A DNA stretch of 64,000 bases from Cordylochernes scorpioides (Eukaryota; Arthropoda; Arachnida; Pseudoscorpiones; Chernetidae), in NCBI GenBank assembly GCA_030710605.1, contig CP092876.1, positions 63,674,115-63,738,114 on the forward strand, read 5' to 3'. The number at the start of each line of letters is the position of its first letter. Position 1 is the first letter of the stretch. The notes below the pieces were generated by a model that worked only from the letters and a program-made list of their open reading frames with translations, was not told where the DNA came from and made no database searches. Below, one piece after another: positions 45,841 through 57,215 of the stretch. Both the position numbers and the translations under genes were made by a program.

Positions 45841-46500
45841 GTTTGTTTTACATTTGGCATGGAGAGAACAAGTCTCTCAAAAATCGTTTGTTAAAGGTAA
45901 ACCTATAACACCTATGCTTAATTAAAGTCATATTAGAGGGAGAAGCATTTCAAAATTAGTACTATTTAATTATTATTTGACCCTTTTCTGTTAATGTATT
46001 CAAAACCACACACACACACACAAACATCTTAAAACATATCGTCGCGTTAGAAGAATAGTTTCCGAAAGAGGGAAGTACAGATAAAGCTTTATTCTACGGT
46101 ACCAACAAAACAGTCTACTACCCTAAAATTAAGAATACACGATTTAAATAGCAAATACAATTCAAACCAATCTATACAAATTAACCAAACAAATTCTGCA
46201 AATTAAAATTATGTAAATAAATACAAATAAAAACAACGCTACAATTCATTATAGTGAATTATCTTAATATAAATATTAGTATTATATTTCATATGTTTAT
46301 TATATTATAGCGAAGATATCAAGTCTTAGAATATCTTAAGATGTAAAAGTAATTATTGATGACGTCTGTATGACTTGTTGACAATTAACAATAAAATCTC
46401 AACCAAACTATTTACAGCTAGATAATATTGAACAGCAAGCTAAGGGGGGAATATTTATGATGATTTCACAAATACAGAATAATATATATTTATGTTTACA
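45841..46500. other. AT-rich spacer
   Basis: No gene recognised. A (CA)n microsatellite lies at 46007-46022. Confidence 0.45.
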
Positions 46501-46502
46501 GG

Positions 46503-46560
46503 GTTAGAATCCCCGAAGAAGATAGGCGAACAACCTAATCGAAATATTGGAATTTGAAAT
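46503..46560 (+). ncRNA. Decayed hammerhead-like motif (GAAATATTGG family)
   Basis: CCGAAGA at 46513-46519 (U4 to C), an imperfect stem II (GATAGG...CCTAATC), GAAATATTGGAAT and partial stem I pairing (TCC/GGA). Same family as 57608-57656. Predicted inactive. Confidence 0.35.
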
Positions 46561-47506
46561 ATATAATTTGATCCAAAATAAGCGTAAATCATTCAATATA
46601 TATATAATCTGTTGAGTATTTACATTAATTAAAATAAATATTAAAAAATGAATATTATTTCTTCGCCACAATATATATGTATTTATATATATTTCTCTAA
46701 AAATATTCTCCCTATATCTAAATATATAATATTAAAATAGATATTCCAGATCATTCAATATAAATACGAACTGAAAAATATTCGGAATCTCTGAAAACTC
46801 CCTTTTTTCCAATAAAAAAAGAATATAAAGTTTTTATCGTGGAAAGTTGCGAGGATAAAATTGAAGCTAGGTCCGATCCATCGACCAATCCATGGGAGGT
46901 CCACAGTCCATCTAATTGAAATGCTGATTAGAGCCGTGGGAAATTAGTTTTAATTCCCTTCTGTCTCCATAATCCAATTATCGAGGTGCCAAAGGTTTTA
47001 AATTATTCACCGTTTCTTTTTCTTACAATCATTATTCACAATTACTACTGGAACTTATGATTGCCTTCAAATAGCTCATCTCTTGGAACACCTGATTTGT
47101 CATAATAAACCTGTCATTTGGTCAAAAGGTAGCTTCATTTTTAAAAGCTTCTTTTCCCATTTCTCCAATTGGATACCGTTCTATTCTAATTTCATAAAGT
47201 ATGAAAACTTAAATATTTATTTTACTTATGAAATATTTCATTTTTTATTTGATAGAACTATTTTTAAGGCTTAGTTAGAAATTTATATTGCCACGTGGAA
47301 ATTTAGGGAAGACCAACTTCGGGATCAGATAACAATTTATTCAAGGCAAGAACAAACTATGAATAATAAACAAAATATAAGCAACGTGGGAAGTTTACAG
47401 AATATAGCAAAATATAAACATAGAAAATGATACTCTGTTAATACTTGTGTAAAAGAATAAATGCTTGTAAAATGATGAAAACTTTGCTACAATGAATATA
47501 TATATA
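46561..47506. other. AT-rich spacer with possible conserved island
   Basis: 46850-47030 is non-repetitive, of higher GC, and dense in homeodomain-like sites (TCTAATTGAA, GCTGATTAG, ATCCAATTATC). The 63-codon ORF at 47083-47274 is not supported. Confidence 0.35.
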
Positions 47507-48314
47507 TGGTAATTTAAGCCAACAAACCTATATTGTATATAACTTATAACAAGATTTTAATGTTGTATAATAGAAACACATCTGTAAATGGTTATATGCA
47601 TGATTGACATGTGTCTTTATATCATCATATATAATGTAATTTGTACAAACTGAGGATAAATAAATAAAACTCTGTAATAGATTAAGAGTTGAGCTAAGCA
47701 AGAGATAGAAGTCATAATGTCAAAATCGAGATAGATTTAGAATTCCCACAACAAGGTCTAAAAATAGACCAGACCACCCACACTCTTCACATCTGGTGGA
47801 ATGCAAAGCCCCCTCTCACATCTGGTGACATGCAAAGCCCCCTTTCTCAGAAACGGCCCCTGTCGCATAAGGCCCCCGTCTTAACCTATAAATACAGTCA
47901 CTTGACAGTTAGTGCAGCATCTGTGCGAGCCCACGTCGGTTGTACCTCAGATCCATCTCATCCATCATGTAGATCAGTAAGAAACTTCTATCTCCCCATC
48001 TTTCGCTCCTAGCTCAACTTTTATCTGTTCACGGAACTTTCTTAGTCCACTGTGTCTTCGTTTTTTGTGTGAACATTCCCAGGCTTTCCACTCTGCCTCG
48101 TCCACGACTGCCTGTACTTTGTGAGAACTGTAAAAGGTCTTCCAAGGTGCAGAGAGGTACTGGAAAACTCCCCATCCTGACTGTTCCTCTCGGTCAACAC
48201 AGTATAGCGAGAGTCAACACTTCATCATCATAAAGTTAGTCGACAGGATTCTACAAGAGGCTACCAGACCTCACCTTATTACAGATAGTCGACAGGATTT
48301 CATCTCATTACACA
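47507..48314 (+). repeat. Solo LTR related to the 22-28 kb Gypsy element
   Basis: TGGTAATTTAAGCC...CATTACACA. Aligned in sense orientation with the Gypsy LTR it shares the start, a middle AGGTACTGGAAAACTC block and two GTCGACAGGAT motifs at the 3' end, but it is clearly diverged. A promoter-like CCTATAAATACAG lies at about 47885 on the plus strand. No internal region follows: next comes (TA)n, then another element. Confidence 0.7.
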
Positions 48315-48324
48315 TATATATATA

Positions 48325-49137
48325 TGTGATATCTTGGGACCTCTGGGACCAGTGTTACCTGATGCTAGACGAACCTCGATGTCAACTCTACCGTGCAGTC
48401 GTGGTGGAAGGCGACACAGCTGGGCCAAAGGTGAAATAAACAAACAGAGATTCCACTAAAAGCGTCTGACGTCAAGAAGGAATGGGATGAGGAGAGAGGG
48501 ATCTTAAGAGCAAGTGTTACCGTTGGAATCCAAGCGAAGACTGACTATTCTAGGGCCTCGATTTAACACCACGACCTTGCTGCTTTTTAATTGGCTGACC
48601 TATTTAGGTGATTCTTTCCTAATTGGTGGGACTTTTTCACGTGGTAGTGGGCTATTGGTTGACCTACTTAGGTATTGTCTTCTGATTGGGCCGGGCTTAT
48701 CTCTTTGACGGAAGAATACGTCCGGTCTTGTTCCGGAAATTCGGGGCGTTTCTCAAACTTTTATAACTTCTGGTCACAAGATACATCCTGTCTTGTCCGG
48801 AAATATTGGTTTAAACTTAGCTCGCAGGGTGTCCGGGGTCAGAAGGTTAACTGTGGCGTTATTAATAATTATGTTCTCTTCTAGGCCTACCTCTTAGGTT
48901 TGACTTCTACGATCCTCTAAGCCTGATTTGTTTTAACCTTAACTTTCTCCTGTCTCTCTCCATTCCTTCTATCTGTACAGTTGCAATACTTTATTAGATT
49001 CTTACGCGGTACAGATTGATGTTAGTTGAGGCTTTCTATGTGCAGTACATAAGAAGTTATATACAGTCATGGGGTGGAACATGTGGTAGTGGATATCTAG
49101 ACTATTTACAACAATTCCATGGTCTTAAATCATCACA
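48325..49137 (-). repeat. 3' LTR of the young LTR element
   Basis: TGTGATATCTTGGG...TTAAATCATCACA; the ends are short inverted repeats TGTGAT/ATCACA. Same length and, by eye, same sequence as 53013-53825. Confidence 0.93.
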
Positions 49138-52100
49138 GATGGCCCCGGATGTGAGAGGGTTCATATGGAGGGATTTAAGAGAGCGGAATAGGAAGACTGT
49201 TATTAAGGAAGTAATTTTTTTAGAAATTAATTAAAGTGAGTTGGTATATAACATGGGGTTGATTTCGGTATATCCATAAGAGAGAATAAAGCATAAACAA
49301 CTAATATTAAACATACAAGTAAAAATAAAAATATGAATAAAATATTTAATAGAGAACATATAATGATTATTGGTAAAAATATAAATGATTGGATGGGAAA
49401 ATCATGATCTCTTCGTGATGGGCGTTAGAAAGGGTTGAGGGGTTAGTTATTACTTGGTTGAGGCAATGTCACTTTGACTCAAGTCCCAAACCATTTAATG
49501 TGCACGGCGCGGAAAACCTAGGCCATGTTTCACATGTAAATTTAAGGACCTAATAAAGTTACAGTACCACAATCGAAAAGTAAGATAAGGGGATTGTTAT
49601 GGGTTTTAGTAATTAGTCGTTAAGACGTACGCATGCAGGATAAAGAGGGCGAAGATCAGTGACCAGAAATCAAAGTTTTAATTAGAGTCGTCAGGGGTTT
49701 AGCGAGAAAAAGAGAAAAATAAAAAAAAAATGTGCCAGCGTGTGGCATGAGAGTGCCCTGGAATAAAAAAAAATACAATTTGCACGTATCCAAGCCAGAA
49801 GTTGGGAGAAGGTAAATCTGGGGGACGATGTGTCAAGATTGTTAATTACGAAATCAAAGGAGGTCAAGTCTAGCCTGCGAAGGAGTTAAAAGTTCCTGCG
49901 GAAAAGGAATGTTAGTAATTCTTAAGAAGTGACCTTTAAAGTGGTTGTTTAAGAGGTTATTGAAGATTGCCCTGTTTTTAGATCATGAGTTTTAGTTTGA
50001 TTATAAAAGAATATATCATTGAGATGTGAAATTGCGAAATTAAGGCTTTGCATATAGCGTTAAAGGATTTGAAAAATCGAAAATAGAATTGCGAAGTTAA
50101 ATGCAAAGTAATCTTAAAAAAAAAATAAAAATAGTGATGATATGATACAAAGATTTACACACTACAGCAGTATATAAGGGGTAATAGAAAGTGAAAATAT
50201 TAAATGAAAAAAAAAAAATAATGAGCAATAATATACTCGATAGCATTGACATGGTAGCGGAAGGTGAAACAATGTAAATAATATCTAATTTATAAAGTGA
50301 GAGAAAATATAAAATGATAAATGCAAATTAGTGATATAAACATGAAATATAAACTTGAGATTATTAGATACGAAAGATTAAATATAAAGTTGATTATAGA
50401 ATAGAGTCATAAAGCAAAAGTAAATAAGTTTTGGTAAAGAAAAATAAAATAAAATGACACTAATCTAAACTGATTGGTGAGGTAAATAAAATATAAGAGC
50501 TATATAATGATTATATACAAGATATTAAAATGAAAAAAAAATGTTCATCGAGAAAGAAGAGCAAGTAAGATTATAAATAGAAATTATATATTGGGAAAGA
50601 ATGTAAAGTTGTAGGCCAAATGAATGTTCCTGTTTTTTTAGGATGGGTAGAAAGAGCTTTAAATTGTCCTCGATTGATATCTTTGGTCTTGTTGGCCTAA
50701 GTTTTTCTAACTTATCGAATTTGTTTTAAGTTTGGTGCGACTCGTGGATCACATTGTTTCTAACTGTGAAACTCACTGAGTCCTAATGTTGTCGTTTTTT
50801 TAAACTTATGTGGGTGTGTGTGATTTTTGTAGGTAAAGTGTTGTCTTTGGCACGCACTAATATTTAATTTAATAGGTGGCGAAAGTTCATTAGAGAACAC
50901 GGGGTGGCGACGGATGTAACAAGATGTCGGCTGTTTGTTTGCTCGGGGGGGCGAGGGGGAGCGAAGCTATTTTTAATGCGATTCCGGATGTAGGTCAGAG
51001 GGGAGCGAGGGGGCTTGCTTTCTTTCAACTTATTGGAAGTTAATTCAAACTACGTTCGGAGATATTATTTCTATAATTGTAAACGCAAAAGCGTTTTGAT
51101 TTGTCACTTTTGGTGAAAAGCGTTATGGGATTGATATAGGGAGATACAGAGGTTGAATTATTCCGTGTGTTCAATCATTTGTTAGATTTGTGTTTGTATT
51201 TCGAGAATTCGGATATTGTATCTGTTGATATTAAATCGATTGGTTGTTGTGTTTCGATATTTTGCGGACTTAGTAAAAATGTTATTCATGGATATCGGGT
51301 TAGAATTGAATGAAATTGCGACTATCTACGTGGACAATGTGTGATTAAAGGTGTCACAGGCGTGATGAAGGCGTCTTTGGCCTGAAAATTGAAAGAGTTT
51401 AGTGGTGTGGTGCTGTGACACGAAGCGAAAAAATTGTAAATGAAAAGGTATCACGTGAAGTCTTTGTTTTGTACAAAATCTAACCTGTTACACTAAGAAT
51501 AACAAATTTACTAAAGTCATGGTTGTTGGTTGTACGAACATATCGATAATTTTTATATTGTTAGTGGATATGACACGTTTAATGTGATTTTTTTTTTTTG
51601 TGTGTGTGTTTAGTAGGGCGACGTAATAAAGCTTGTGTGGCTCGAAATTAGATTTGGGTGTGAAGTCGCGCATTAAAAATTTGTTAATTAGAAAAAGTGA
51701 TGTGAGAGGGTGTTGTATATTTTGTTGAGAGTGATTTGTCGATATTTAACTATGCGTGTAAAAGGAAGGAGTGTAGTTATGTGGGAATTTAACGATTGGA
51801 ATAGTTTTGGAAGGCTGTGATTTAAGTTACTTCTGTCCAAAGATATGAAAGAAAAGGACATAGGGGCGTTGAAAATGGGATTAGGAACATTATAATGAGG
51901 TTAAATAAGAGTGTTGGAGTTCACCACGTGTGAGCAACCTGTTCCAGGAGGGAAACATTTAGTAAATGGGACAGTTGTATTAACCTGTCCATGGGACACG
52001 TGTTGCTTGCACGAGGTGAATTTGTACAAGGTAGTTGGTAGAGGTACATTATATTGATACAGGAGTAGCTGAGAACAGTTTATAATTAGTAGAAATCGTT

Positions 52101-52520
52101 TTATAGAGTTAAGGGATAATATGATAAAAGGCAAGGGGGTATCTATAATATGGAATTTTAGATTCTGCGTTATGTTAACTATTTTTACGTTTAAAAAGAT
52201 ATAACCTATGGTGAAAACATTGTTAGATATGGCGTTAATAGTTAAGTTAAATGGATGGACAGGTATTTTTCTTTTACAAACTGATTTCTATTATTTTAAA
52301 AGTTTTCTGCCTAATTATAGCGATAGATGCTCCTGTATAAAGTAGTAGAGGTAGGTTTACATTATTGGACAGTTCAGTTCGAACGAGAAATTGTTCAATA
52401 AAAATTATAGAAGGAGGAACCTACTGTGGTGCTGTCTTGTATGTCGGGACAGGCCTGGTCTGTTGTCATAGTTGGAGGTTCCTTGGGACAGTTAGAGTTC
52501 ATTGTCTTCGCTGGGCTCGT
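49138..52520 (-). other. Non-coding interior of the young LTR element
   Basis: AT-rich, with no ORF above about 90 codons and no RT, protease or integrase motif. 51240-51515 and 49420-49900 match parts of the 22-28 kb element. Confidence 0.65.
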
Positions 52521-52523
52521 GGT

Positions 52524-52931
52524 TTAGAGATGGTCGGGGGAGCAGGTAACATACGCTCGCGTGTTGGTAACTCGGAGGGGCGCTTGCAGGAGGTTTGGTG
52601 GCTTTCTCAGTCTTGTAGAGTATTGTAGTTGGACCCGATCTGCTTGGGCGTCGTAGTTGGTGAAGAAGCTCTGCGCCTCGTACGAACCATCGTAGCGATT
52701 CCACCTCTCGCGATGTCCGGTCACGGCAGAAAGCTGATGTAGCGTCGTCGTCAACCTCCCTAGGACATCTGACACCGGCGGCGGGGGTGTGACGTCTTCC
52801 TGGCCGGGGGGAACTTCCTGCGTCCTACCGAGAGTGTTTTCTTTCTTCGGAAAAGTGGGGCTTCCGCCACTTTCGGAGTCGGGATCGGACTCCATTGGTT
52901 CCTTTGGATTCTCCTCTCTTCCCTGTTCCAT
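52524..52931 (-). CDS. Gag-like N-terminal ORF of the young LTR element (135 aa)
   Basis: Starts MEQGREENPKEPMES about 80 bp inside the 5' LTR. The first 65 residues are acidic and Pro/Glu-rich, followed by a more structured part with YDGSYEAQSFFTNYDAQAD, the type of segment that opens the capsid region in Gypsy gag proteins. It stops at 135 codons, without major homology region or zinc knuckle, so it is truncated. It would contribute to particle assembly only as a fragment, or may act as a leader that helps packaging by a relative's Gag. Plus-strand ORFs over the same stretch are shadows. Confidence 0.55.
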   Translation of the reverse strand: MEQGREENPKEPMESDPDSESGGSPTFPKKENTLGRTQEVPPGQEDVTPPPPVSDVLGRLTTTLHQLSAVTGHRERWNRYDGSYEAQSFFTNYDAQADRVQLQYSTRLRKPPNLLQAPLRVTNTRAYVTCSPDHL

Positions 52932-53012
52932 CTTTCTGTACAGACAGTGGTCTATTTGCTTACTTGTACCTTGGCGTCCACTATCCTGTCGACTCTTCGT
53001 TACGGGGGAGTC

Positions 53013-53825
53013 TGTGATATCTTGGGACCTCTGGGACCAGTGTTACCTGATGCTAGACGAACCTCGATGTCAACTCTACCGTGCAGTCGTGGTGGAAGGC
53101 GACACAGCTGGGCCAAAGGTGAAATAAACAAACAGAGATTCCACTAAAAGCGTCTGACGTCAAGAAGGAATGGGATGAGGAGAGAGGGATCTTAAGAGCA
53201 AGTGTTACCGTTGGAATCCAAGCGAAGACTGACTATTCTAGGGCCTCGATTTAACACCACGACCTTGCTGCTTTTTAATTGGCTGACCTATTTAGGTGAT
53301 TCTTTCCTAATTGGTGGGACTTTTTCACGTGGTAGTGGGCTATTGGTTGACCTACTTAGGTATTGTCTTCTGATTGGGCCGGGCTTATCTCTTTGACGGA
53401 AGAATACGTCCGGTCTTGTTCCGGAAATTCGGGGCGTTTCTCAAACTTTTATAACTTCTGGTCACAAGATACATCCTGTCTTGTCCGGAAATATTGGTTT
53501 AAACTTAGCTCGCAGGGTGTCCGGGGTCAGAAGGTTAACTGTGGCGTTATTAATAATTATGTTCTCTTCTAGGCCTACCTCTTAGGTTTGACTTCTACGA
53601 TCCTCTAAGCCTGATTTGTTTTAACCTTAACTTTCTCCTGTCTCTCTCCATTCCTTCTATCTGTACAGTTGCAATACTTTATTAGATTCTTACGCGGTAC
53701 AGATTGATGTTAGTTGAGGCTTTCTATGTGCAGTACATAAGAAGTTATATACAGTCATGGGGTGGAACATGTGGTAGTGGATATCTAGACTATTTACAAC
53801 AATTCCATGGTCTTAAATCATCACA
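53013..53825 (-). repeat. 5' LTR of the young LTR element
   Basis: Identical-looking partner of 48325-49137. On the minus strand GTTATAAAAGTTTG (about 53446-53459) is a good TATA box and TAATAAAG (about 53678-53685) a poly(A)-signal candidate. The leader beyond it contains GAGTCGACAGGAT (about 52985). Confidence 0.93.
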
Positions 53826-54039
53826 TATATATATATATTAAAAAACAAAAGAAAAAAATAAAAGATAAAAAGATCAGGTGTTGAAATCAATATTAAAAAT
53901 GGCATATCCTGACCAGGAGCACATGTGCTTTTCAGAAGGCAGAGCGCCATCTGGTGGAACAGAAATCAACTATTCATTGATTTAGCCTGTTCCCTGATAT
54001 TTGGCCAACCCAATTTCTTGATAAATCAAGAAAAGCCAT

Positions 54040-54079
54040 CCACGAACGCGTTTCGCGCTTTTGGCGCTCGTCAGCGTGG
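54040..54079 (-). ncRNA. Type I hammerhead ribozyme, array 2 unit 1
   Basis: Identical in core, stem I (CCACG/CGTGG), stem II (GCGC-CAAAA-GCGC) and stem III to the motif at 18770-18809. Confidence 0.88.
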
Positions 54080-54389
54080 AGTAGGCTGAACCATTGCGAC
54101 CAAAAAATAATTTTTGATCCCAATGGCTTCCTGAAAAACCAAGAAATGGGTATTTAAGGCCAAACTTGCGTAAATACGCTTAGCACATTAAAAAACAAAA
54201 GAAAAAAATAAAAGATAAAAAGATCAGGTGTTGAAATCAATATTAAAAATGGCATATCCTGACCAGGAGCACATGTGCTTTTCAGAAGGCAGAGCGCCAT
54301 CTGGTGGAACAGAAATCAACTATTCATTGATTTAGCCTGTTCCCTGATATTTGGCCAACCCAATTTCTTGATAAATCAAGAAAAGCCAT

Positions 54390-54429
54390 CCACGAACGCG
54401 TTTCGCGCTTTTGGCGCTCGTCAGCGTGG
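54390..54429 (-). ncRNA. Type I hammerhead ribozyme, array 2 unit 2
   Basis: Same 40-nt motif, exactly 350 bp from the previous one. Confidence 0.88.
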
Positions 54430-54739
54430 AGTAGGCTGAACCATTGCGACCAAAAAATAATTTTTGATCCCAATGGCTTCCTGAAAAACCAAGAAATGGG
54501 TATTTAAGGCCAAACTTGCGTAAATACGCTTAGCACATTAAAAAACAAAAGAAAAAAATAAAAGATAAAAAGATCAGGTGTTGAAATCAATATTAAAAAT
54601 GGCATATCCTGACCAGGAGCACATGTGCTTTTCAGAAGGCAGAGCGCCATCTGGTGGAACAGAAATCAACTATTCATTGATTTAGCCTGTTCCCTGATAT
54701 TTGGCAAACCCAATTTCTTGATAAATCAAGAAAAGCCAT

Positions 54740-54770
54740 CCACGAACGCGTTTCGCGCTCGTCAGCGTGG
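54740..54770 (-). ncRNA. Hammerhead with deleted stem II, array 2 unit 3
   Basis: A 9-bp deletion removes the loop and one strand of stem II, leaving CTGACGA-GCGC-GAAA. Stem II cannot form, so self-cleavage should be lost or weak. The deletion accounts for the 341-bp period of this unit. Confidence 0.7.
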
Positions 54771-55080
54771 AGTAGGCTGAACCATTGCGACCAAAAAATA
54801 ATTTTTGATCCCAATGGCTTCCTGAAAAACCAAGAAATGGGTATTTAAGGCCAAACTTGCGTAAATACGCTTAGCACATTAAAAAACAAAAGAAAAAAAT
54901 AAAAGATAAAAAGATCAGGTGTTGAAATCAATATTAAAAATGGCATATCCTGACCAGGAGCACATGTGCTTTTCAGAAGGCAGAGCGCCATCTGGTGGAA
55001 CAGAAATCAACTATTCATTGATTTAGCCTGTTCCCTGATATTTGGCCAACCCAATTTCTTGATAAATCAAGAAAAGCCAT

Positions 55081-55120
55081 CCACGAACGCGTTTCGCGCT
55101 TTTGGCGCTCGTCAGCGTGG
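55081..55120 (-). ncRNA. Type I hammerhead ribozyme, array 2 unit 4
   Basis: Intact 40-nt motif as in unit 1. Unit 5 ends before its hammerhead. Confidence 0.88.
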
Positions 55121-55736
55121 AGTAGGCTGAACCATTGCGACCAAAAAATAATTTTTGATCCCAATGGCTTCCTGAAAAACCAAGAAATGGGTATTTAAGG
55201 CCAAACTTGCGTAAATACGCTTAGCACATTAAAAAACAAAAGAAAAAAATAAAAGATAAAAAGATCAGGTGTTCAAATCAATATTAAAAATGGCATATCC
55301 TGACCAGGAGCACATGTGCTTTTTAGAAGGCAGAGCGCCATCTGGTGGAACAGAAATCAACTATTCATTGATTTAGCCTGTTCCCTGATATTTGGCCAAC
55401 CCAATTTCTTGATAAATCAAGAATTCTTGATAAATCTTGATTTATCAAGAAATTGGGTTGGCCAAATATCAGGGAACAGGCTAAATCAATGAATAGTTGA
55501 TTTCTGTTCCACCAGATGGCGCTCTGCCTTCTGAAAAGCACATGTGCTCCTGGTCAGGATATGCCATTTTTAATATTGATTTCAACACCTGATCTTTTTA
55601 TCTTTTATTTTTTTCTTTTGTTTTTTAATGTGCTAAGCGTATTTACGCAAGTTTGGCCTTAAATACCCATTTCTTGGTTTTTCAGGAAGCCATTGGGATC
55701 AAAAATTATTTTTTGGTCGCAATGGTTCAGCCTACT

Positions 55737-55776
55737 CCACGCTGAAGAGCGCCAAAAGCGCGAAACGCGTTCGTGG
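55737..55776 (+). ncRNA. Type I hammerhead ribozyme in the inverted tail
   Basis: Plus-strand copy: CCACG, CTGAAGA, GCGC-CAAAA-GCGC, GAAA, CGCG, TT, CGTGG. The only change is the variable position 7 (C to A), which the hammerhead consensus CUGANGA tolerates. Confidence 0.85.
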
Positions 55777-55954
55777 ATGGCTTTTCTTGATTTATCAAGA
55801 AATTGGGTTGGCCAAATATCAGGGAACAGGCTAAATCAATGAATAGTTGATTTCTGTTCCACCAGATGGCGCTCTGCCTTCTGAAAAGCACATGTGCTCC
55901 TGGTCAGGATATGCCATTTTTAATATATATATATATATATATATATTTGCTTAT

Positions 55955-56170
55955 CCCTAGTACACGTGGTACAGGCCATGATAATCATGGTGGGTAGAAG
56001 TAGGCGACTGCTTTTAATGTAAATGCACCACATGTCTACACATGGGAAAGCAGTTCAACTATGCACTTACAAATGTGCAAGGGCCCCGTTTGGTTACTTA
56101 CACTCTTTGGTGGGGTTGGACCTTTGCAAGTATCGTAGGCCATTGGAGCATTTCTTTAGAAATTTTCATG
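55955..56170 (+). repeat. Unclassified dispersed element, copy 2
   Basis: Follows the minus strand of 45360-45570 in order: ACAGGCCATGATAA, GCGACTGCTTTT, GTTTGGTTACTTACACTC, CATTGGAGCATTTCT. The ORF at 56042-56329 crosses this repeat and has no recognised motif. Confidence 0.55.
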
Positions 56171-57110
56171 TTTTTAAGAAGCAATTCTAGATATTCAACT
56201 TTAACAAAACACGCCTACACGCTAAGGACACTGACACCAAATGAAAAAATAGTTAATAGAGAAAAATTATTTATATTATATAGCTCCATATATCCAAACA
56301 AATTATATAAGAAATTACACTATCTTTAATATAGGTTTATTTTAAGCGCATATACCAATTTCAATTGGAACTTAAACCAAAATAATAAAACTAAATATTT
56401 CTGAAGATTATTTTTTAGTTGAAAGTTGATTTAGAAAAATTATAGCCATGTCATCCAATAAGTTATGACATTTCATCTCATGACATTTCTACTTTCTACA
56501 TTCTACATCTCTACATTCTACTTATATACATACACGATATATGTATTTTAGAAAATTGTGTAGGTATAGAACTAGAATTCAAAATAACCATTCCTCTGAG
56601 AAAATTGCCAGTGGGTCACTGAAGCGACGGGAGTTAAATAAATTATTGGTTGATGTGGCTGTTTTCTCCAAATATAGCACAAATAACGGTATATACTGTT
56701 GTGACCGTTGTTTTGTCAATAATCCACTCTGAGTCGTCGGAGTTCCCTTGGTACCGGTTTTATTTATAACCAGTGCCGGAACATAAGGAGAACACCACAC
56801 CCAGCCAGACGCGGAGATACTTCCCTCTCGCAGCCAAAACCGAAACCAAACCGCCGGGTTCCAGTCTCGGCCGGTTTCCACCGCCACACTGGCGCCGCCA
56901 GGCGCCAAGTGGCGTGAGGATTCTCGCCTGAACCCTCAACATATACCAAGCTATATCTAAGTTCGTTCCCAAAGCGTAAGAGAGCCCAATATAAAATTAA
57001 TATATTCAAATATATATCCTAAATATAAAAATAAAGTTAAAATAAATAAATATTGGGCACACGGTCGATGATCGTGCCCACGTTATTGAAATAATGTAAT
57101 AGGGTTTAGA
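56171..57110. other. AT-rich spacer with a GC-rich island
   Basis: 56745-56960 is markedly GC-rich (CACTGGCGCCGCCAGGCGCC palindrome at about 56885). Overlapping ORFs on the minus strand share no known motif. It may be an unrecognised element or promoter; nothing else is seen. Confidence 0.35.
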
Positions 57111-57215
57111 ATCGGGAAAAAGCCGTGGTTGGCTTTATCAAGAATATAGGTTGGCCAAATATCAGGGAACAGGCTAAATCAACGTTTAGCTGATTTCTGT
57201 TCCACTATATTATAA
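57110..57215 (+). repeat. Fragment of the 350-bp hammerhead unit
   Basis: AAAAAGCCGTGG, GGTTGGCCAAATATCAGGGA, then TGATTTCTGTTCCA, in the order of the inverted tail of the arrays. The ribozyme core is lost. Confidence 0.6.

Larger units (their letters stand above)
48325..53825 (-). mobile_element. Young LTR retrotransposon with identical-looking LTRs, nearly non-coding interior
   Basis: Two 813-bp LTRs (48325-49137 and 53013-53825), in which I saw no difference by eye, enclose 3.9 kb. A gag-like ORF beside the right LTR shows the element lies on the minus strand. The interior has no RT or integrase, so it is non-autonomous and must use enzymes from a relative. Blocks of interior sequence shared with the 22-28 kb Gypsy element suggest that family. 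It sits between (TA)n tracts, giving a TATA-type target duplication that cannot be measured exactly. Confidence 0.85.
53838..55922 (-). mobile_element. Second retrozyme-like array: five units plus inverted 1.4-unit tail
   Basis: Direct units start at 53838, 54188, 54538, 54879 and 55229 (periods 350, 350, 341 and 350). The fifth breaks off near 55425, and after a short AT-rich turn the sequence runs backwards as an inverted copy of about 1.4 units (55440-55922). Both outer ends meet (TA)n at unit positions reading ATTAAAAA, as in the 18.6 kb array. Four hammerheads lie on the minus strand or its deleted form, and one on the plus strand in the tail. The long inverted arms can fold into a hairpin of several hundred bp. 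It directly follows the young LTR element. Confidence 0.82.

Noticed and set aside
48514..48884. Plus-strand ORFs repeated exactly at 53202-53572
   Set aside because: They lie in the LTRs of a minus-strand element; their repetition only reflects the LTR pair.
56579..57009. Overlapping minus-strand ORFs of 70-109 codons
   Set aside because: All fall in a short GC-rich island, in three frames at once, without any recognisable motif.
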